Shown: positions 25,498 through 35,094 of the stretch, piece after piece
Layout: each line of letters begins with the position of its first letter
Position numbering within the stretch: position 1 is the stretch's first letter
Source: Streptomyces cyaneochromogenes
Lineage (GTDB): Bacteria > Actinomycetota > Actinomycetes > Streptomycetales > Streptomycetaceae
Length of the DNA stretch: 64,000 bases
NCBI RefSeq assembly: GCF_003963535.1
Contig: NZ_CP034539.1
Coordinates: 5,332,001 to 5,396,000 of the forward strand
Reading direction: 5' to 3'
Translations under genes and position numbers: made by a program
The notes under the pieces: model-generated
What the model saw: only the letters and a program-made list of their open reading frames with translations
The model's database searches: none
What the model was told of the DNA's origin: nothing

Positions 25498-27012
25498 GTG
25501 GACCCTCATACCGCGAACGACCGTAGGCCGCCACGGCCGACGGCCCCGGTCCGACGCCTGTCCCACTGGGTTCCGGCCGCAGCACTCCTCCTGGCCGTGA
25601 CGACCTCCTGCACGGGCTCCGCGTCGGGGAAGGGCGCCGCCGCGGTCTGGAAGCCCGGCGCGTCCGGCGTGGGGGACCGGCTGTTTCCCGGACTCGGCAA
25701 TGGCGGCTACGACGTGGCGCATTACGGCCTGACCCTGCACTACGTGCCCGAGACCAACCGTCTGAAGGGCACGGCTGTCATCACGGCGCGCGCCACCCAG
25801 AACCTGAGCCGCTTCAACCTCGACCTCTCCGGGCTGCGGGTACGCCTGGCCACGGTGCAGGGCGCGAAGGCCCGATACGCGCGCGAGAAGGACGAGTTGC
25901 TGGTGACACCGGCGAAGCCGCTCAAGGACGGCGAGGTTTTCAGGACAGTCGTCACCTACGACGGCACCCCCCGCACGATCGAGGACGACGACGGAAGCCT
26001 GGAAGGCTGGATCGAGACCGACGACGGCTCCACCGCCCTCGGCCAGCCCGCCGGTTCCATGACCTGGTTCCCGGGCAACCACCACCCCTCGGACAAGGCC
26101 ACGTACGACATCACGGTCACCGTGCCCAAGGACGAGGACGGCGACCCCTACGACGTGGTCAGCAACGGCGAGCTGATCACGCAGGAGGACAAGGGCGAGA
26201 CGGTGACCCGGCACTGGCGCACCGAAGAGCCCATGGCCGCCTACCTCGCGCACGTCTCCGTCGGCTACTTCGAGGTCCACAAGGGCTGGACCGACGACGA
26301 CCTCCCCTCCTTCGTCGCCATCGACCCCGACGAGTCCGAGGACGCCGCGGACGTCAAGGACCTGGTCCCCGAGATCGTCGACTGGGCGAGCGAACGCTTC
26401 GGCCCCTACCCCTTCTCCTCCACCGGCGCCGTCGTCGACCACCTGCCCGAGCTCGACTACGCCCTGGAGACCCAGACCAAGCCCTACTTCGACGAGGCAC
26501 CGGACGAGACGCTCCTCGTCCACGAGCTGGCGCACCAGTGGTTCGGCAACTCCGTCACCCCGCGCCAGTGGAAGGACATGTGGCTCAACGAGGGCCTGGC
26601 CACGTACGCGGAGTGGCTCTGGGAGGAGGAGCGGGGCGGCGAGGAGAAGCAGGACGGCGACAGGAAGCAGGACGGCAGGATCACAGACGAGATCTTCGAC
26701 GATTTCTACGCCGGCAAGGATCCCGAGAGCGAGGGCATCTGGTCCTTCCCTCCGGCCGCCCCTCCCAGCGCGGCACGCGTCTCCGACCCGCCCGTCTACG
26801 GCCGCGGCGCCATGGCCGTCCACAAGGTGCGCCGGGCCGTCGGCGACGAAGCCTTCTTCGACATCCTCCGCACCTGGACCCGACAACACCGCCACGGCAA
26901 CGCCGACACCGACCAGTTCATCGCCCTGTGCGAGAGCAAGTCCGGGAAGGACCTGACGAACCTCTTCGAGACCTGGCTGTTCAGCAAGGAGAAGCCGGCT
27001 CGGATGCGATGA
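25498..27012 (+). CDS. M1-family zinc metallopeptidase, lipoprotein
   Basis: A 504-residue exported aminopeptidase-like enzyme. The signal ends with LAVTTSC (Cys38 lipobox). The M1 zinc site is complete: HELAHQ (His342, Glu343, His346) and the third ligand Glu365 in WLNEGLATYAEW. The N-terminal beta domain precedes it (YDVAHYGLTLHYVPE). The usual GAMEN exopeptidase motif is not obvious: the corresponding place reads DYALETQTKPYF, a variant seen in secreted actinobacterial members. It would trim extracellular peptides. GTG 25498 follows GGAGACACGAG. Confidence 0.9.
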   Translation: MDPHTANDRRPPRPTAPVRRLSHWVPAAALLLAVTTSCTGSASGKGAAAVWKPGASGVGDRLFPGLGNGGYDVAHYGLTLHYVPETNRLKGTAVITARATQNLSRFNLDLSGLRVRLATVQGAKARYAREKDELLVTPAKPLKDGEVFRTVVTYDGTPRTIEDDDGSLEGWIETDDGSTALGQPAGSMTWFPGNHHPSDKATYDITVTVPKDEDGDPYDVVSNGELITQEDKGETVTRHWRTEEPMAAYLAHVSVGYFEVHKGWTDDDLPSFVAIDPDESEDAADVKDLVPEIVDWASERFGPYPFSSTGAVVDHLPELDYALETQTKPYFDEAPDETLLVHELAHQWFGNSVTPRQWKDMWLNEGLATYAEWLWEEERGGEEKQDGDRKQDGRITDEIFDDFYAGKDPESEGIWSFPPAAPPSAARVSDPPVYGRGAMAVHKVRRAVGDEAFFDILRTWTRQHRHGNADTDQFIALCESKSGKDLTNLFETWLFSKEKPARMR

Positions 27013-27164
27013 GAGCGATCTGACCCCGAGGAGGGTGTGGGCCCCGTGCCCGCTCCTAATTGCCGCGCGTCCGTGCTGAGCGGTCGGTATAAAGGCGGAC
27101 GGCCGGGCGGACGGTCCGGAGAGGCCCCCGCCGTCTCGAACACGTCAGAGGGTGGGGATCGAGA

Positions 27165-28493
27165 GTGTTGTTGCGGAGGATACGCAGATGGATCACGGTG
27201 GCCGTCACGGCCGCCGCGCTCGGCATGGGAGGCGTGACAGCCGCGCACGCCGCGGACCAGCCGGAGGTCACCTACGCGGGGAGTGTGTCGGACGACCTCG
27301 GGACCCTGCAGATCAGTGCACGGTCGGCGGCCGACATCACCGGCATCACGGCGCGCCTGGTGTCGTACGCCTCGCAAACCGAAGTCGCCGAGATCGGGAC
27401 CCAGGACTTCCGGCTCTTCTCCGGCACCCGTCAGGACGGCAACTGGCGTACCAAGAAGCCGTTGAAGCTGCCCGAGTTCGGCTCCTACCGCATCGACGTG
27501 GAGGTGACGGACGCCGACGGCGGTCACGTACTGCGCCAGTCCGCGGGGGACTTCGCCTACTACGTCGTAGCGGAATTCGGCACGCTCACCGTCGACCGCA
27601 CCGCCATCGACCGGGACCACCGTGACGTGCAGGTCGAGGGAACGCTGTACGGACGGTGGCCGACCCGTCAGGTGAAGCCCCTGGCGGCACGCCAGGTCGA
27701 GATCACTGTCGACTATTGGACGCAAGCCACTGTGACCACCGACGCCCAGGGGCACTTCACGGCCTCGGTGCGGCTCGACGCCGCCGCGCCCGTCCAGGCC
27801 GTGTTCCGCATGGACGGTGGCACGCCGACGGTTCTGTACGGGGAGTCCGATCCGGTACAGATCGGTGTCGACCAGATTCCCACCCGGTTCACGTCCACGG
27901 TGAGTTCGACCGACATCGACTTCGGTCAGCCGGTCACGCTGAGCGTCAAGGTCGAGCAGAAGACCGCGGACGGCTGGCTGCCGCTGGCCGGGTACTCCGG
28001 GGGCGTCCTGTTCGGCCCCGCCGACGCTCAGACCGACCTCGTAGGTCGCTTCACCACCGCTGACGACGGCACCTTCACGATGGACTACACGCCATGGCAG
28101 GGCGGCCACTTCCAGCTCGCCCTGGACACCTCGGAAGACCCGTTCCTCCAGGCCGGCACCGGTACGAGTGACGTCGTCCACGTGCACCGGGCGTCCAAGT
28201 TCACGGCCTTCACGGCCACCCGCTCCGACACGGGACAGGTCCACGCCGAGGGGCTCATCGACTTCCCCGACGGATGGACGCCCGCCCCGATCGACGTCCA
28301 CATCCAGTACTCGCCCGACGGCGTGAACTGGTCGACGCTCACCACGGTCGAGGCTCACTGGGGCGGCAGCGGCAACGATTTCGCCGCGGACCTCGACCAG
28401 AGCGGCGCCGGCCACTACCGGGCCGTCTTCGACGCCGACGACAACTTCCAGTCGGCCACCTCGGAGACGGTCTTCGTGCCGGCGGCGGCCTAG
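27165..28493 (+). CDS. Secreted protein with Ig-like repeats
   Basis: A 442-residue protein with signal peptide VTAAALGMGGVTAAHAA. The remainder reads as three or four beta-sandwich domains, with repeating patterns such as RQVEITVDYWTQATVTTDAQGHF and DFGQPVTLSVKVEQKTADGWLPL ... FTTADDGTFTMDYTP, like bacterial Ig/Carboxypeptidase-regulatory-like folds. No catalytic motif or anchor is seen. It is probably a surface or matrix protein, function unknown. GTG 27165 follows GGTGGGG. Confidence 0.75.
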   Translation: MLLRRIRRWITVAVTAAALGMGGVTAAHAADQPEVTYAGSVSDDLGTLQISARSAADITGITARLVSYASQTEVAEIGTQDFRLFSGTRQDGNWRTKKPLKLPEFGSYRIDVEVTDADGGHVLRQSAGDFAYYVVAEFGTLTVDRTAIDRDHRDVQVEGTLYGRWPTRQVKPLAARQVEITVDYWTQATVTTDAQGHFTASVRLDAAAPVQAVFRMDGGTPTVLYGESDPVQIGVDQIPTRFTSTVSSTDIDFGQPVTLSVKVEQKTADGWLPLAGYSGGVLFGPADAQTDLVGRFTTADDGTFTMDYTPWQGGHFQLALDTSEDPFLQAGTGTSDVVHVHRASKFTAFTATRSDTGQVHAEGLIDFPDGWTPAPIDVHIQYSPDGVNWSTLTTVEAHWGGSGNDFAADLDQSGAGHYRAVFDADDNFQSATSETVFVPAAA

Positions 28494-28885
28494 CTGTCGG
28501 ACTCCGAGAGGGAGTTCGTGCGAGCGCTGCCGATACGGATGCGGCCGGCACCGTCGATCGGACGGTGCCGGCCGGCTCCGGGGCGTCGTCGTCCACGTCC
28601 AGCTCGGCCTTCGCGTACTTGGTGATCCTGGCGAAGTCGATCGCGCCGGGGTCGCCGTGCACAACGAGTCCGGCTTCTAGGACGAAGCGGCCTTCGACGC
28701 GGCGTACCGCGCCTGGCTGGAGGAGGTCGGATTCGCTGACCGGTACCTCGACTGGGTCGAGAAGACCGAGGCTGTCGTACGGCGTGGCCGCCGGGCACCC
28801 TGACAGGTGTCAGGTCCCCGGGGCCGCCTCCGTGCCCTTCACTGAGGTCAGCACTTGCAAACCGCGACCTCTCGGGGGCACGAGA
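28494..28885. other. Intergenic stretch holding a degraded coding fragment
   Basis: Apart from the fragment at 28618-28803, I see no gene. The last 80 bases before 28886 would contain the promoter and leader of the small secreted protein, but no clear hexamers stand out. Confidence 0.5.
28618..28803 (+). pseudogene. Unidentified gene fragment with an in-frame stop
   Basis: The reading LGDPGEVDRAGVAVHNESGF is followed by TAG (28678-28680) and then, in the same frame, DEAAFDAAYRAWLEEVGF ... DWVEKTEAVVRRGRRAP with TGA at 28801. Both sides have strong coding bias, so this is a decayed gene 3' end. I do not recognise the family. Confidence 0.55.
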
Positions 28886-29218
28886 ATGATCCGCAGTAAG
28901 AAGATGTTCGCCGCAGGTCTGGCCACCACCGTCTCGGCGGTGGCCCTGTCCGTCGGCGCCATGGCCGCCCCGGCGTCGGCCGCGGGCTCGGTCGACTGCC
29001 GTGGCGCGGTCCACGGTGTCGACACGGACCGGGGCATCGCCAGCTGCACGAACAACAGCGACCGCACCATCCGTTTCCGCGCCGAGGTCGTCTGCGGCCG
29101 GGCCCCCGACGTCTCCGGTGACTGGGTGACCCTGACCCCGGGCCAGTACGGCCAGTCCTCCGCCACCTGTGCCTGGTACAGCACGGGTGTCGGCAGCGTC
29201 GGCTGGACCATCGAGTAG
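28886..29218 (+). CDS. Small secreted protein with two disulfide candidates
   Basis: A 110-residue protein: signal peptide ending in APASAA, then about 75 residues with four Cys (VDCRG, ASCTN, VVCGR, ATCAW), suggesting two disulfides in a small beta domain. Similar short exported proteins of unknown role are frequent in Streptomyces. The ATG is preceded by GGGGGCACGAGA. A strong hairpin terminator follows at 29239-29280. Confidence 0.75.
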   Translation: MIRSKKMFAAGLATTVSAVALSVGAMAAPASAAGSVDCRGAVHGVDTDRGIASCTNNSDRTIRFRAEVVCGRAPDVSGDWVTLTPGQYGQSSATCAWYSTGVGSVGWTIE

Positions 29219-29238
29219 TACCCGGTCGAACGGGGGAA

Positions 29239-29280
29239 GGGGCGGCGGCCGGATGCTCTCAGGAGTACGGCCGCCGCCCC
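29239..29280. terminator. Strong hairpin terminator
   Basis: A perfect 13-bp stem (GGGGCGGCGGCCG with CGGCCGCCGCCCC) and 16-base loop, 20 bases after the small secreted protein's stop. No U-tract, as is common in high-G+C actinobacteria. Confidence 0.8.
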
Positions 29281-29343
29281 TGGGCTTAGGCCCTGTCGTT
29301 GTTGTTGTCACTCGCCGACTCCCCCACGCTCGAACAACCTCGC

Positions 29344-29693
29344 GCGGCGGGACTCCCATCACCCCGCTCCGAGCCCTGTTCGAGACGCTGCCCGGAGCAC
29401 CCGGGGACCTGACGCTGCTCTGCCGGGCCCGTACCGCGGAGGAACTGGCGCTACGGGACGAACTGGAGACGATCGCGGACGCGCGCGGGGCGCGACTGCT
29501 GTACGCCGTGAACATGCCCGACGGTCGCCGGACGCCGACCACCGCGAAGATGCTGCGCAGGATCCTGCCGGACATCGCGCGACACGACGTGTACCTGTGC
29601 GGACCGCCCGGACTGGCCGAGGAGTCGTACGCCGCACTCCGCGAGGCAGGTGTCCCGCACCGCCGTATCCACCACGAGTCCTTCGAATTCTGA
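29344..29693 (+). pseudogene. Ferric reductase-like oxidoreductase, C-terminal NAD-binding fragment
   Basis: The frame enters at ITPLRALFETLPGAPG, which is the GxGITP loop region of a ferredoxin-NADP-reductase-type NAD domain, and continues through LTLLCRARTAEELALRDEL to the C-terminal DVYLCGPPGLAEESYAALREAGVP...RIHHESFEF. The membrane ferric-reductase part and the FAD-binding barrel that normally precede are missing, and no plausible start exists. The next gene encodes the FMN-binding partner usually found with such reductases. Confidence 0.8.
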
Positions 29694-29736
29694 GGCGAGC
29701 CGTGACACTTCGTGCCGCTGATGCGCTGGTGCTCCC

Positions 29737-30336
29737 GTGAGGAAGAAGCATCCGTTCCGCCACGCGCTGCTGGCCACAGTCGGCACCGTCTCCGGCATCG
29801 TGCTGCTGCTCTCGCTCAAGCCGACCACGGACCCGTCGGCGGTGCAGGCCGAGCCCGCGATCACGCCGAGCGCCACCGCGCCCGCGTCCCCGTCGGCGTC
29901 CGCGTCACCCTCGCCGTCGAAGACGCCCGGAAAGACCGGAAAGAAGCGCACCCCGTCCCCGTCCTCGACGAGCACGCAGCCGCCGCGCACCGCGTCGGCC
30001 GCCCCCACGAGAACCGGCAGCGCCCCCTCCGCCCCGAAGACCACCGTGGCCGCACCCACCACCCGCACCGTCACCGGGGCCACGGCCGAGACGAAGTACG
30101 GCCCGGTCCAGGTACGGATCACCCTCACCGGCAGCAGGATCACCGAGGCGACGGCCGTCCGGTCTCCCGACGGGACGGCGCGGAGCAGGGACATCAACTC
30201 CACGGCTGTTCCCAAGCTCAACCAGGAGACGCTGCAGGCACAGAGCGCGGACATCGACACGGTGTCCGGCGCCACGTACACCAGCGCGGGTTACAGACAG
30301 TCCCTGCAGAGCGCCCTGGACCGGGCCGGCGCCTGA
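29737..30336 (+). CDS. FMN-binding domain protein, membrane-anchored
   Basis: A 199-residue protein with one N-terminal membrane helix (LLATVGTVSGIVLLLSL), a Pro/Ser/Lys/Thr-rich linker of about 80 residues and a C-terminal FMN_bind domain (YGPVQVRITLTGSRITEA, then DTVSGATYTSAGYRQSLQSAL). SGATYTS is the site where FMN is attached through Thr by an ApbE flavin transferase in related proteins. The domain would carry electrons outside the membrane. Its reductase partner upstream is truncated and no apbE gene is in the window, so it may be orphaned. GTG 29737 is the likely start, with a weak ribosome site. Confidence 0.8.
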   Translation: MRKKHPFRHALLATVGTVSGIVLLLSLKPTTDPSAVQAEPAITPSATAPASPSASASPSPSKTPGKTGKKRTPSPSSTSTQPPRTASAAPTRTGSAPSAPKTTVAAPTTRTVTGATAETKYGPVQVRITLTGSRITEATAVRSPDGTARSRDINSTAVPKLNQETLQAQSADIDTVSGATYTSAGYRQSLQSALDRAGA

Positions 30337-30419
30337 AGGCACCAACGTGACCGCGTAGGTGCCTTCCAAGTGTCGGCCCGGTGCCCGGCCCTTCGTCCCC
30401 CACGAGCCACCGCCCGCCC

Positions 30420-32780
30420 TCACACCACAGCGCCCGAATCCCGCGCCCGCCCGCGTCGCTCCAGCGGACTGCGCGCGCCGCCGTCCCCGCTGTCCTCGCT
30501 GCGCTTGGGGCGCACCGGCGGCGCCGGGCGGCCGCCCTCAAGCTGCACGGCGATCGGCACGGCCGTGAACACCGTCGATGCCATACCGATCACCACGCCG
30601 GCGATCAGCGCCACGGAGAAGTCCGCGAGCGAGTCACCGCCGAGCACGGCCAGGGCCGCCAGGATGAACAACGCGCCCATACCGGTGTTCACCGTGCGCG
30701 GCAGCGTCTGGATGACGGCCTTGTTCGCGGTGGTTTCCAGGTCCGTCGAGGGATCGCGGCGGCGCGCCTCGCGCACCCGGTCGAAGACGACGACGGTGTC
30801 ATTGACGGAGTACCCGATGACCGTGAGCAGGGCCGCCAGGAAGACGCTGTCGACGGGCTTGCCGAGCCAGGCGAACAGGCCCACCACCAGCAGCACGTCG
30901 TGCACCATGGCCGAGACCGCCGCGGCGGCGAACGTCCACCGGAACCGCACGCTGAGGTAGATCAGCTGGGTCGCGACGGCGATGCCGAGCGCGATGAGAG
31001 CTTTCTGGCGCAGCTCGTCGCCGAGGCTCGGGCCGATCAGCTCGTCCCGCTCGACGGTGACCTCACCGCCCTCCTTCGCCAGCGCCGCTTTGATCGTGTG
31101 CTGCTGGTCGTTGCTCAGCTCGCCGGTGCGTACCGAGATGTCCCCGTCCCCCGACTCCTGCACCACCGCACGCGGGAACCCGGCGTCCGCGACCGCCGTA
31201 CGTGCCGCGTCCACGTCCACGGGCCTGCTGGTGCTGTACTCCACCAGGCGCCCGCCGGTGAACTCCACCCCGAACTCCAGGCCGCGCAGGCCGATTCCGG
31301 CGACGGCGACCACGATCAGCAGCGCGCTGACGCCGAGCCAGCGGCGCCGGTGACGCACCAGGCGGGGTTCGCGGCGCGCGAGCCAGGCACGCACCCGGCC
31401 ATGGGAGGTGATACCGGTCAGTCCGGGCCGGCCCCGCACGAAGCGGCGCCGGATCGCGAAGTCGGCGAGGACCCTGGTGATCACCAGCGCCGAGATCATC
31501 GAGACGAGGACACCGATGGAGAGCGTGACGCCGAAGCCCTTGACGGGTCCGGTGGCGAAGAAGAAGAGCAGCCCGGCGGCGAGCAGCGTGGTCACATTCG
31601 AGTCGACGACCGCGCTCCAGGCCTTGTTGAAGCCGGTGCGCAGCGGCTTGTCCAGGTGTGCCGCGGCGACCGGTGCCGACTTCAGGGCGCGGGCTCCCAG
31701 ATACTCCTCGCGGGCACGCTCGAAGACCAGCACGTTCGCGTCCACCGCCATGCCGATCGCCAGGACGAAACCGGCGAGTCCGGGCAGTGTCAGTGTCGCG
31801 CCCAGAGCGACCAGTACGGCGTAGGAGATCAGCCCGTACAGCGCGAGCGCGATGGTGGCCAGGGCGCCGAGCAGCCGATAGACGACGAGGATGAACAGCC
31901 CCGTCAGCGCGAGCCCGATGATCGCGGCCTGGGTGCTGGCGGCGATGGCGTCGGCACCGAGCGTGGGGCCGACGGTGCGCTGCTCCACGACCTGCACGGG
32001 CACCGGCAGCGCACCGCCCTTGACGAGCGCGGCCAGATCGCGGGCCTCTTCCCGGTCGAAGCCGCCGGTGATCTGCGTGGAGCCGCCGGAGATGCCGACC
32101 TCGCACGCCACATCCGCGGTGACGCCGGGCGCCGAGAGGACCTTTCCGTCCAGCACGATGGCGACGCGCCGCTCGGGGGCGCCCTGCGGGGCACAGGCCG
32201 CCGCCCCGGTGACCCGTGCCCAGTCCTTGCCCGCCTGCCCGCGGAAGGTGAGGTCGACCATCCAGCCCGACATCGTCTGCTGATCGAGCACCGCTTCGGC
32301 GTCCTTGACGCCCTCGCCGGTGAGGGCGGCGGGCCCGAGCTTGAGGAACGCCCCCTTCTGGTCGGGGTCGGCCAGGGTGCGCGAGCCGTCCTTGGCCGGC
32401 TTCCCCTTGTCCGCGCCCTGCTGGTCCGTCGCGCCCCACACCGGGTGGACGGTCAACTGCGCGGTGCGGCCGATGACTTCGGCGGCCTCGCGCGGGTCCT
32501 GTACGCCGGGCAGCTCGACGAAGATCCGCTGCTGTCCGGACCGGTACAGGCTCGGCTCGGACACGCCGAGCGCGTCGACCCGCTGGCGGAGCACCTCCAG
32601 GGCCCGCTGGGTCGATTCGGCATCGGCCTCGACGACGGGTGAGTCCTTGGTCTCCAGGACGATCTGGGTGCCGCCGCGCAGGTCGAGGCCGAGGCGGGCG
32701 GACTGGGTGAGAGCGAAGAAGAGCGAGGCGGCGATCACACCTAGGGCGACGATCGCCCGCCACATGGGCGCGCGAGACAT
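30420..32780 (-). CDS. Fused SecDF protein-export membrane protein
   Basis: A 786-residue fusion of SecD and SecF. The SecD part starts with one helix and the D1 motif LGLDLRGGTQIVL, a large periplasmic region, and helices with GMAVDANVLVFER (D4/D5). The SecF part begins near residue 500 with GLEFGVEFTGGRLVEY and ends with GYSVNDTVVVFDR. SecDF uses the proton gradient to pull exported proteins through SecYEG. Streptomyces often has both separate SecD and SecF and such fused paralogues. ATG 32780 follows GGAGAA, and an upstream in-frame start adds an unlikely Arg-rich leader. Confidence 0.93.
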   Translation of the reverse strand: MSRAPMWRAIVALGVIAASLFFALTQSARLGLDLRGGTQIVLETKDSPVVEADAESTQRALEVLRQRVDALGVSEPSLYRSGQQRIFVELPGVQDPREAAEVIGRTAQLTVHPVWGATDQQGADKGKPAKDGSRTLADPDQKGAFLKLGPAALTGEGVKDAEAVLDQQTMSGWMVDLTFRGQAGKDWARVTGAAACAPQGAPERRVAIVLDGKVLSAPGVTADVACEVGISGGSTQITGGFDREEARDLAALVKGGALPVPVQVVEQRTVGPTLGADAIAASTQAAIIGLALTGLFILVVYRLLGALATIALALYGLISYAVLVALGATLTLPGLAGFVLAIGMAVDANVLVFERAREEYLGARALKSAPVAAAHLDKPLRTGFNKAWSAVVDSNVTTLLAAGLLFFFATGPVKGFGVTLSIGVLVSMISALVITRVLADFAIRRRFVRGRPGLTGITSHGRVRAWLARREPRLVRHRRRWLGVSALLIVVAVAGIGLRGLEFGVEFTGGRLVEYSTSRPVDVDAARTAVADAGFPRAVVQESGDGDISVRTGELSNDQQHTIKAALAKEGGEVTVERDELIGPSLGDELRQKALIALGIAVATQLIYLSVRFRWTFAAAAVSAMVHDVLLVVGLFAWLGKPVDSVFLAALLTVIGYSVNDTVVVFDRVREARRRDPSTDLETTANKAVIQTLPRTVNTGMGALFILAALAVLGGDSLADFSVALIAGVVIGMASTVFTAVPIAVQLEGGRPAPPVRPKRSEDSGDGGARSPLERRGRARDSGAVV

Positions 32781-32842
32781 GAGTTCTCCACGATGGGCAG
32801 GCAGACGGAGTCGACGTCTGCTCCGGGCGCGGAGGCGAACGG

Positions 32843-33253
32843 TCAGGCGTCGATGCGGACTTCGGTGCTCCATCGGGACGGCGGGCCGCGCGGGCGATAC
32901 GCGTGGGCGCCCCGGCTCGCTCCCGCGGCCGCGACCGCCACGGCCACGGCGGGGCCGCCGACAGCGCGGTGCGGGGCCGCGTCCCCGGTGCCAGGGCCCA
33001 GGAAGCCGTGGTTCGGGTACGGCACGGCGTCGGCGTGGCCGAGCACGGAGTGGGCCACGGCGACGGGTCGCTGCGCGTCGGCGGTCGCGGACGCCTGCGC
33101 GGTCGCTGCCACGGCCGCGGCCGTGCCCGTTGAGGAGGGGCGGGACGCCGGTGTCGACTTGGCCGACACCGGCAGGAGGAAGGTCAGGACCGCGAGCAGC
33201 GCGGAGAGCACGACGGCGGCCGGGCGCGTGGGGTGTGCGCGGTGCGGCTGCAC
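32843..33253 (-). CDS. Small Ala-rich exported protein upstream of secDF
   Basis: A 136-residue frame starting at GTG after GAGGC. It has an N-terminal signal-like helix (AAVVLSALLAVLTFLLPVSA) followed by a low-complexity Ala/Ser/Thr/Pro/Gly region without recognisable domain. It lies 62 bases upstream of the SecDF gene in the same direction and may share its transcript. I do not recognise it. Confidence 0.5.
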   Translation of the reverse strand: MQPHRAHPTRPAAVVLSALLAVLTFLLPVSAKSTPASRPSSTGTAAAVAATAQASATADAQRPVAVAHSVLGHADAVPYPNHGFLGPGTGDAAPHRAVGGPAVAVAVAAAGASRGAHAYRPRGPPSRWSTEVRIDA

Positions 33254-33435
33254 GCCTCTTGCCCCCCGGTCAAGTCGTCGTACGGAATCAGCAGTTGAGC
33301 ACTGCGAGCAGACGGCTCGGCTCGTCCGGCCGTCAGTGACACGAACGCCGTCGGGCGCCCGAAGGTTCCCGACTCACCGCGGGAATGTTGCTGCCGGCGG
33401 GAACGTATCGAGCCATTGCTTCCGGGCGGCCTCCC

Positions 33436-35094
33436 TCAGCCGGAAGGCCGGTCGCAGGTGACGTCCGTGGCCGGCAGGCGGCCGGTGGCCAGGTAGGTGT
33501 TGACCGTCGCGTCGGCACAGGAGCTGCCGAAGACGCCGTACACGGCGTGCTGGTCCGCGCCTCGGAGGGTGACCAGACGGGAAGAGGGCCACATGCGGCG
33601 CACCGTCTGCGCGTTCCGGTAGGTGGTACGCGGGTCACCGGTCGCGTTGACGAGCAGGGCCGGAAGGTCGCCGCGGATCGTGGTGGGGCGTTCGCGTGGC
33701 GGATCCCAGAACGCGCACGGACCGATGTTGTTGGTGACGGGACCGAACAACGGGTCCTGCGCCCGGGCACGTTGGACATCGCGCCAGTACACCTCGGGAG
33801 AGCGCGGCGCGGACGCGTCCCCGCACAGGATCGCCGTCTGGACACTGCCGTACGCGGAGTCGGATCCGTTCGGATCCAGCAGGAAGCCGAGCGTGTCGGC
33901 CAGCCACGGCGAGGGTGTGACCGTGTGGCCGTCGGCGGCGCGACGCATGTCCCGTACGGCCTTGGCGAGATCGGCGTAGGCGGCGTCGTTGTCCTGCGAG
34001 AGGCCGTTGAAGACGACGACGGGCACCAGATGCTCGTCCACCCGGTGGGCGCCGATCGGCAGGGGCGTACGTCCGGCCGCCGCCTGGACGCCGTCCACGG
34101 CCGCCAGCACCTCGCCAGGGGTGCGGCCCAGACCGTAGGTGCTGTCGCGGGCGGCTGCCCAGGAGGCCCAGCCCTTGAGAGCGTGCCGGTTGGCCGGTTC
34201 CGTGCCGCGCAGCAGCCGGGGGTTGTAGCGGTCGGGAGCGACGACGCCGTCCAGCACGACTCGGTCGGTGCGGCCGGGGAACATCGTGGCGTACACCTGG
34301 CCGAGGTAGGTGCCGTACGAGTATCCGAGGTAGGAGATCCGCCGCTCGCCGAGCACGGCGCGGATGACGTCCATGTCGCGTGCGGTGTTTCGGGTCGTGG
34401 CGTACGGCAGGACGTCGCCCTGGGACGTCCGGCAGCGACCGGCGAGTTCCTCGGCCAGGGCCACCGCGCGGTCGAACCCCGCACGGTCGATTCCCGCGCC
34501 GCGTATGAAGGAGCCGGTGGGCCAGTGGCAGTCCAGCGGTGTGCTGCGGCCGACGAAGCGGGGGTCGACGCCCACCACGTCGTAGCGCTCACCGACCTGC
34601 TGCATCGCCGTGCGCACCCACGGCGGGTCGCCGATCGTCTGCCCGCCGGGGCCACCACCGTTGAGCAGCAGCGCGCCCACGCGGTGGGCCGTGTCGGTGG
34701 CCCGGATCCGCGAGATCGCGACGGTGATCGTGCGGCCGTGCGGGTCGTCATAGTTCAACGGGACGGTGACATCGGCGCACCGGGCGCCCGCCTGCTGGAG
34801 TTCCTTGCCGGTCTCGTCGTCGGGTCCGAGCAGGCAGCTCTTCCAGTCGAGGTGCTGGCGGTGGTAGCGGGCGAGGGGGTCCGCGGTCGCAGGGGCGGGT
34901 TCGGCCGCCGCCGCGGGCGACGCGGCGACGGTGAGAGCCCCGACCAGGCACAGGGCGGCCCCTGCCGCGGTGCGTGACACGAGCCGGTGCAGGCCGCCGG
35001 CTGTGGCCGTGGCCGTACGGGCTGAGGAGGTGGGGGACGACGCCGTACGGGACGGTGTGCCGGGGGAGGACGGGGAGCCGGTCATGCCGGTCAT
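33436..35094 (-). CDS. S33-type alpha/beta-hydrolase (tripeptidyl aminopeptidase-like), secreted
   Basis: A 552-residue secreted hydrolase. After a signal (AGAALCLVGALTVAASPAAAA) come the oxyanion loop GALLLNGGGPGG, the nucleophile elbow GYSYG (Ser259), and a C-terminal TAP-like domain with PALLVNATGDPRT (acid) and the His in GADQHAVYG. Related Streptomyces enzymes remove tripeptides from exported proproteins. The ATG at 35094 overlaps the stop of the upstream serine hydrolase gene (ATGA), so the two form an operon. AAAGGAC precedes it. Confidence 0.9.
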   Translation of the reverse strand: MTGMTGSPSSPGTPSRTASSPTSSARTATATAGGLHRLVSRTAAGAALCLVGALTVAASPAAAAEPAPATADPLARYHRQHLDWKSCLLGPDDETGKELQQAGARCADVTVPLNYDDPHGRTITVAISRIRATDTAHRVGALLLNGGGPGGQTIGDPPWVRTAMQQVGERYDVVGVDPRFVGRSTPLDCHWPTGSFIRGAGIDRAGFDRAVALAEELAGRCRTSQGDVLPYATTRNTARDMDVIRAVLGERRISYLGYSYGTYLGQVYATMFPGRTDRVVLDGVVAPDRYNPRLLRGTEPANRHALKGWASWAAARDSTYGLGRTPGEVLAAVDGVQAAAGRTPLPIGAHRVDEHLVPVVVFNGLSQDNDAAYADLAKAVRDMRRAADGHTVTPSPWLADTLGFLLDPNGSDSAYGSVQTAILCGDASAPRSPEVYWRDVQRARAQDPLFGPVTNNIGPCAFWDPPRERPTTIRGDLPALLVNATGDPRTTYRNAQTVRRMWPSSRLVTLRGADQHAVYGVFGSSCADATVNTYLATGRLPATDVTCDRPSG

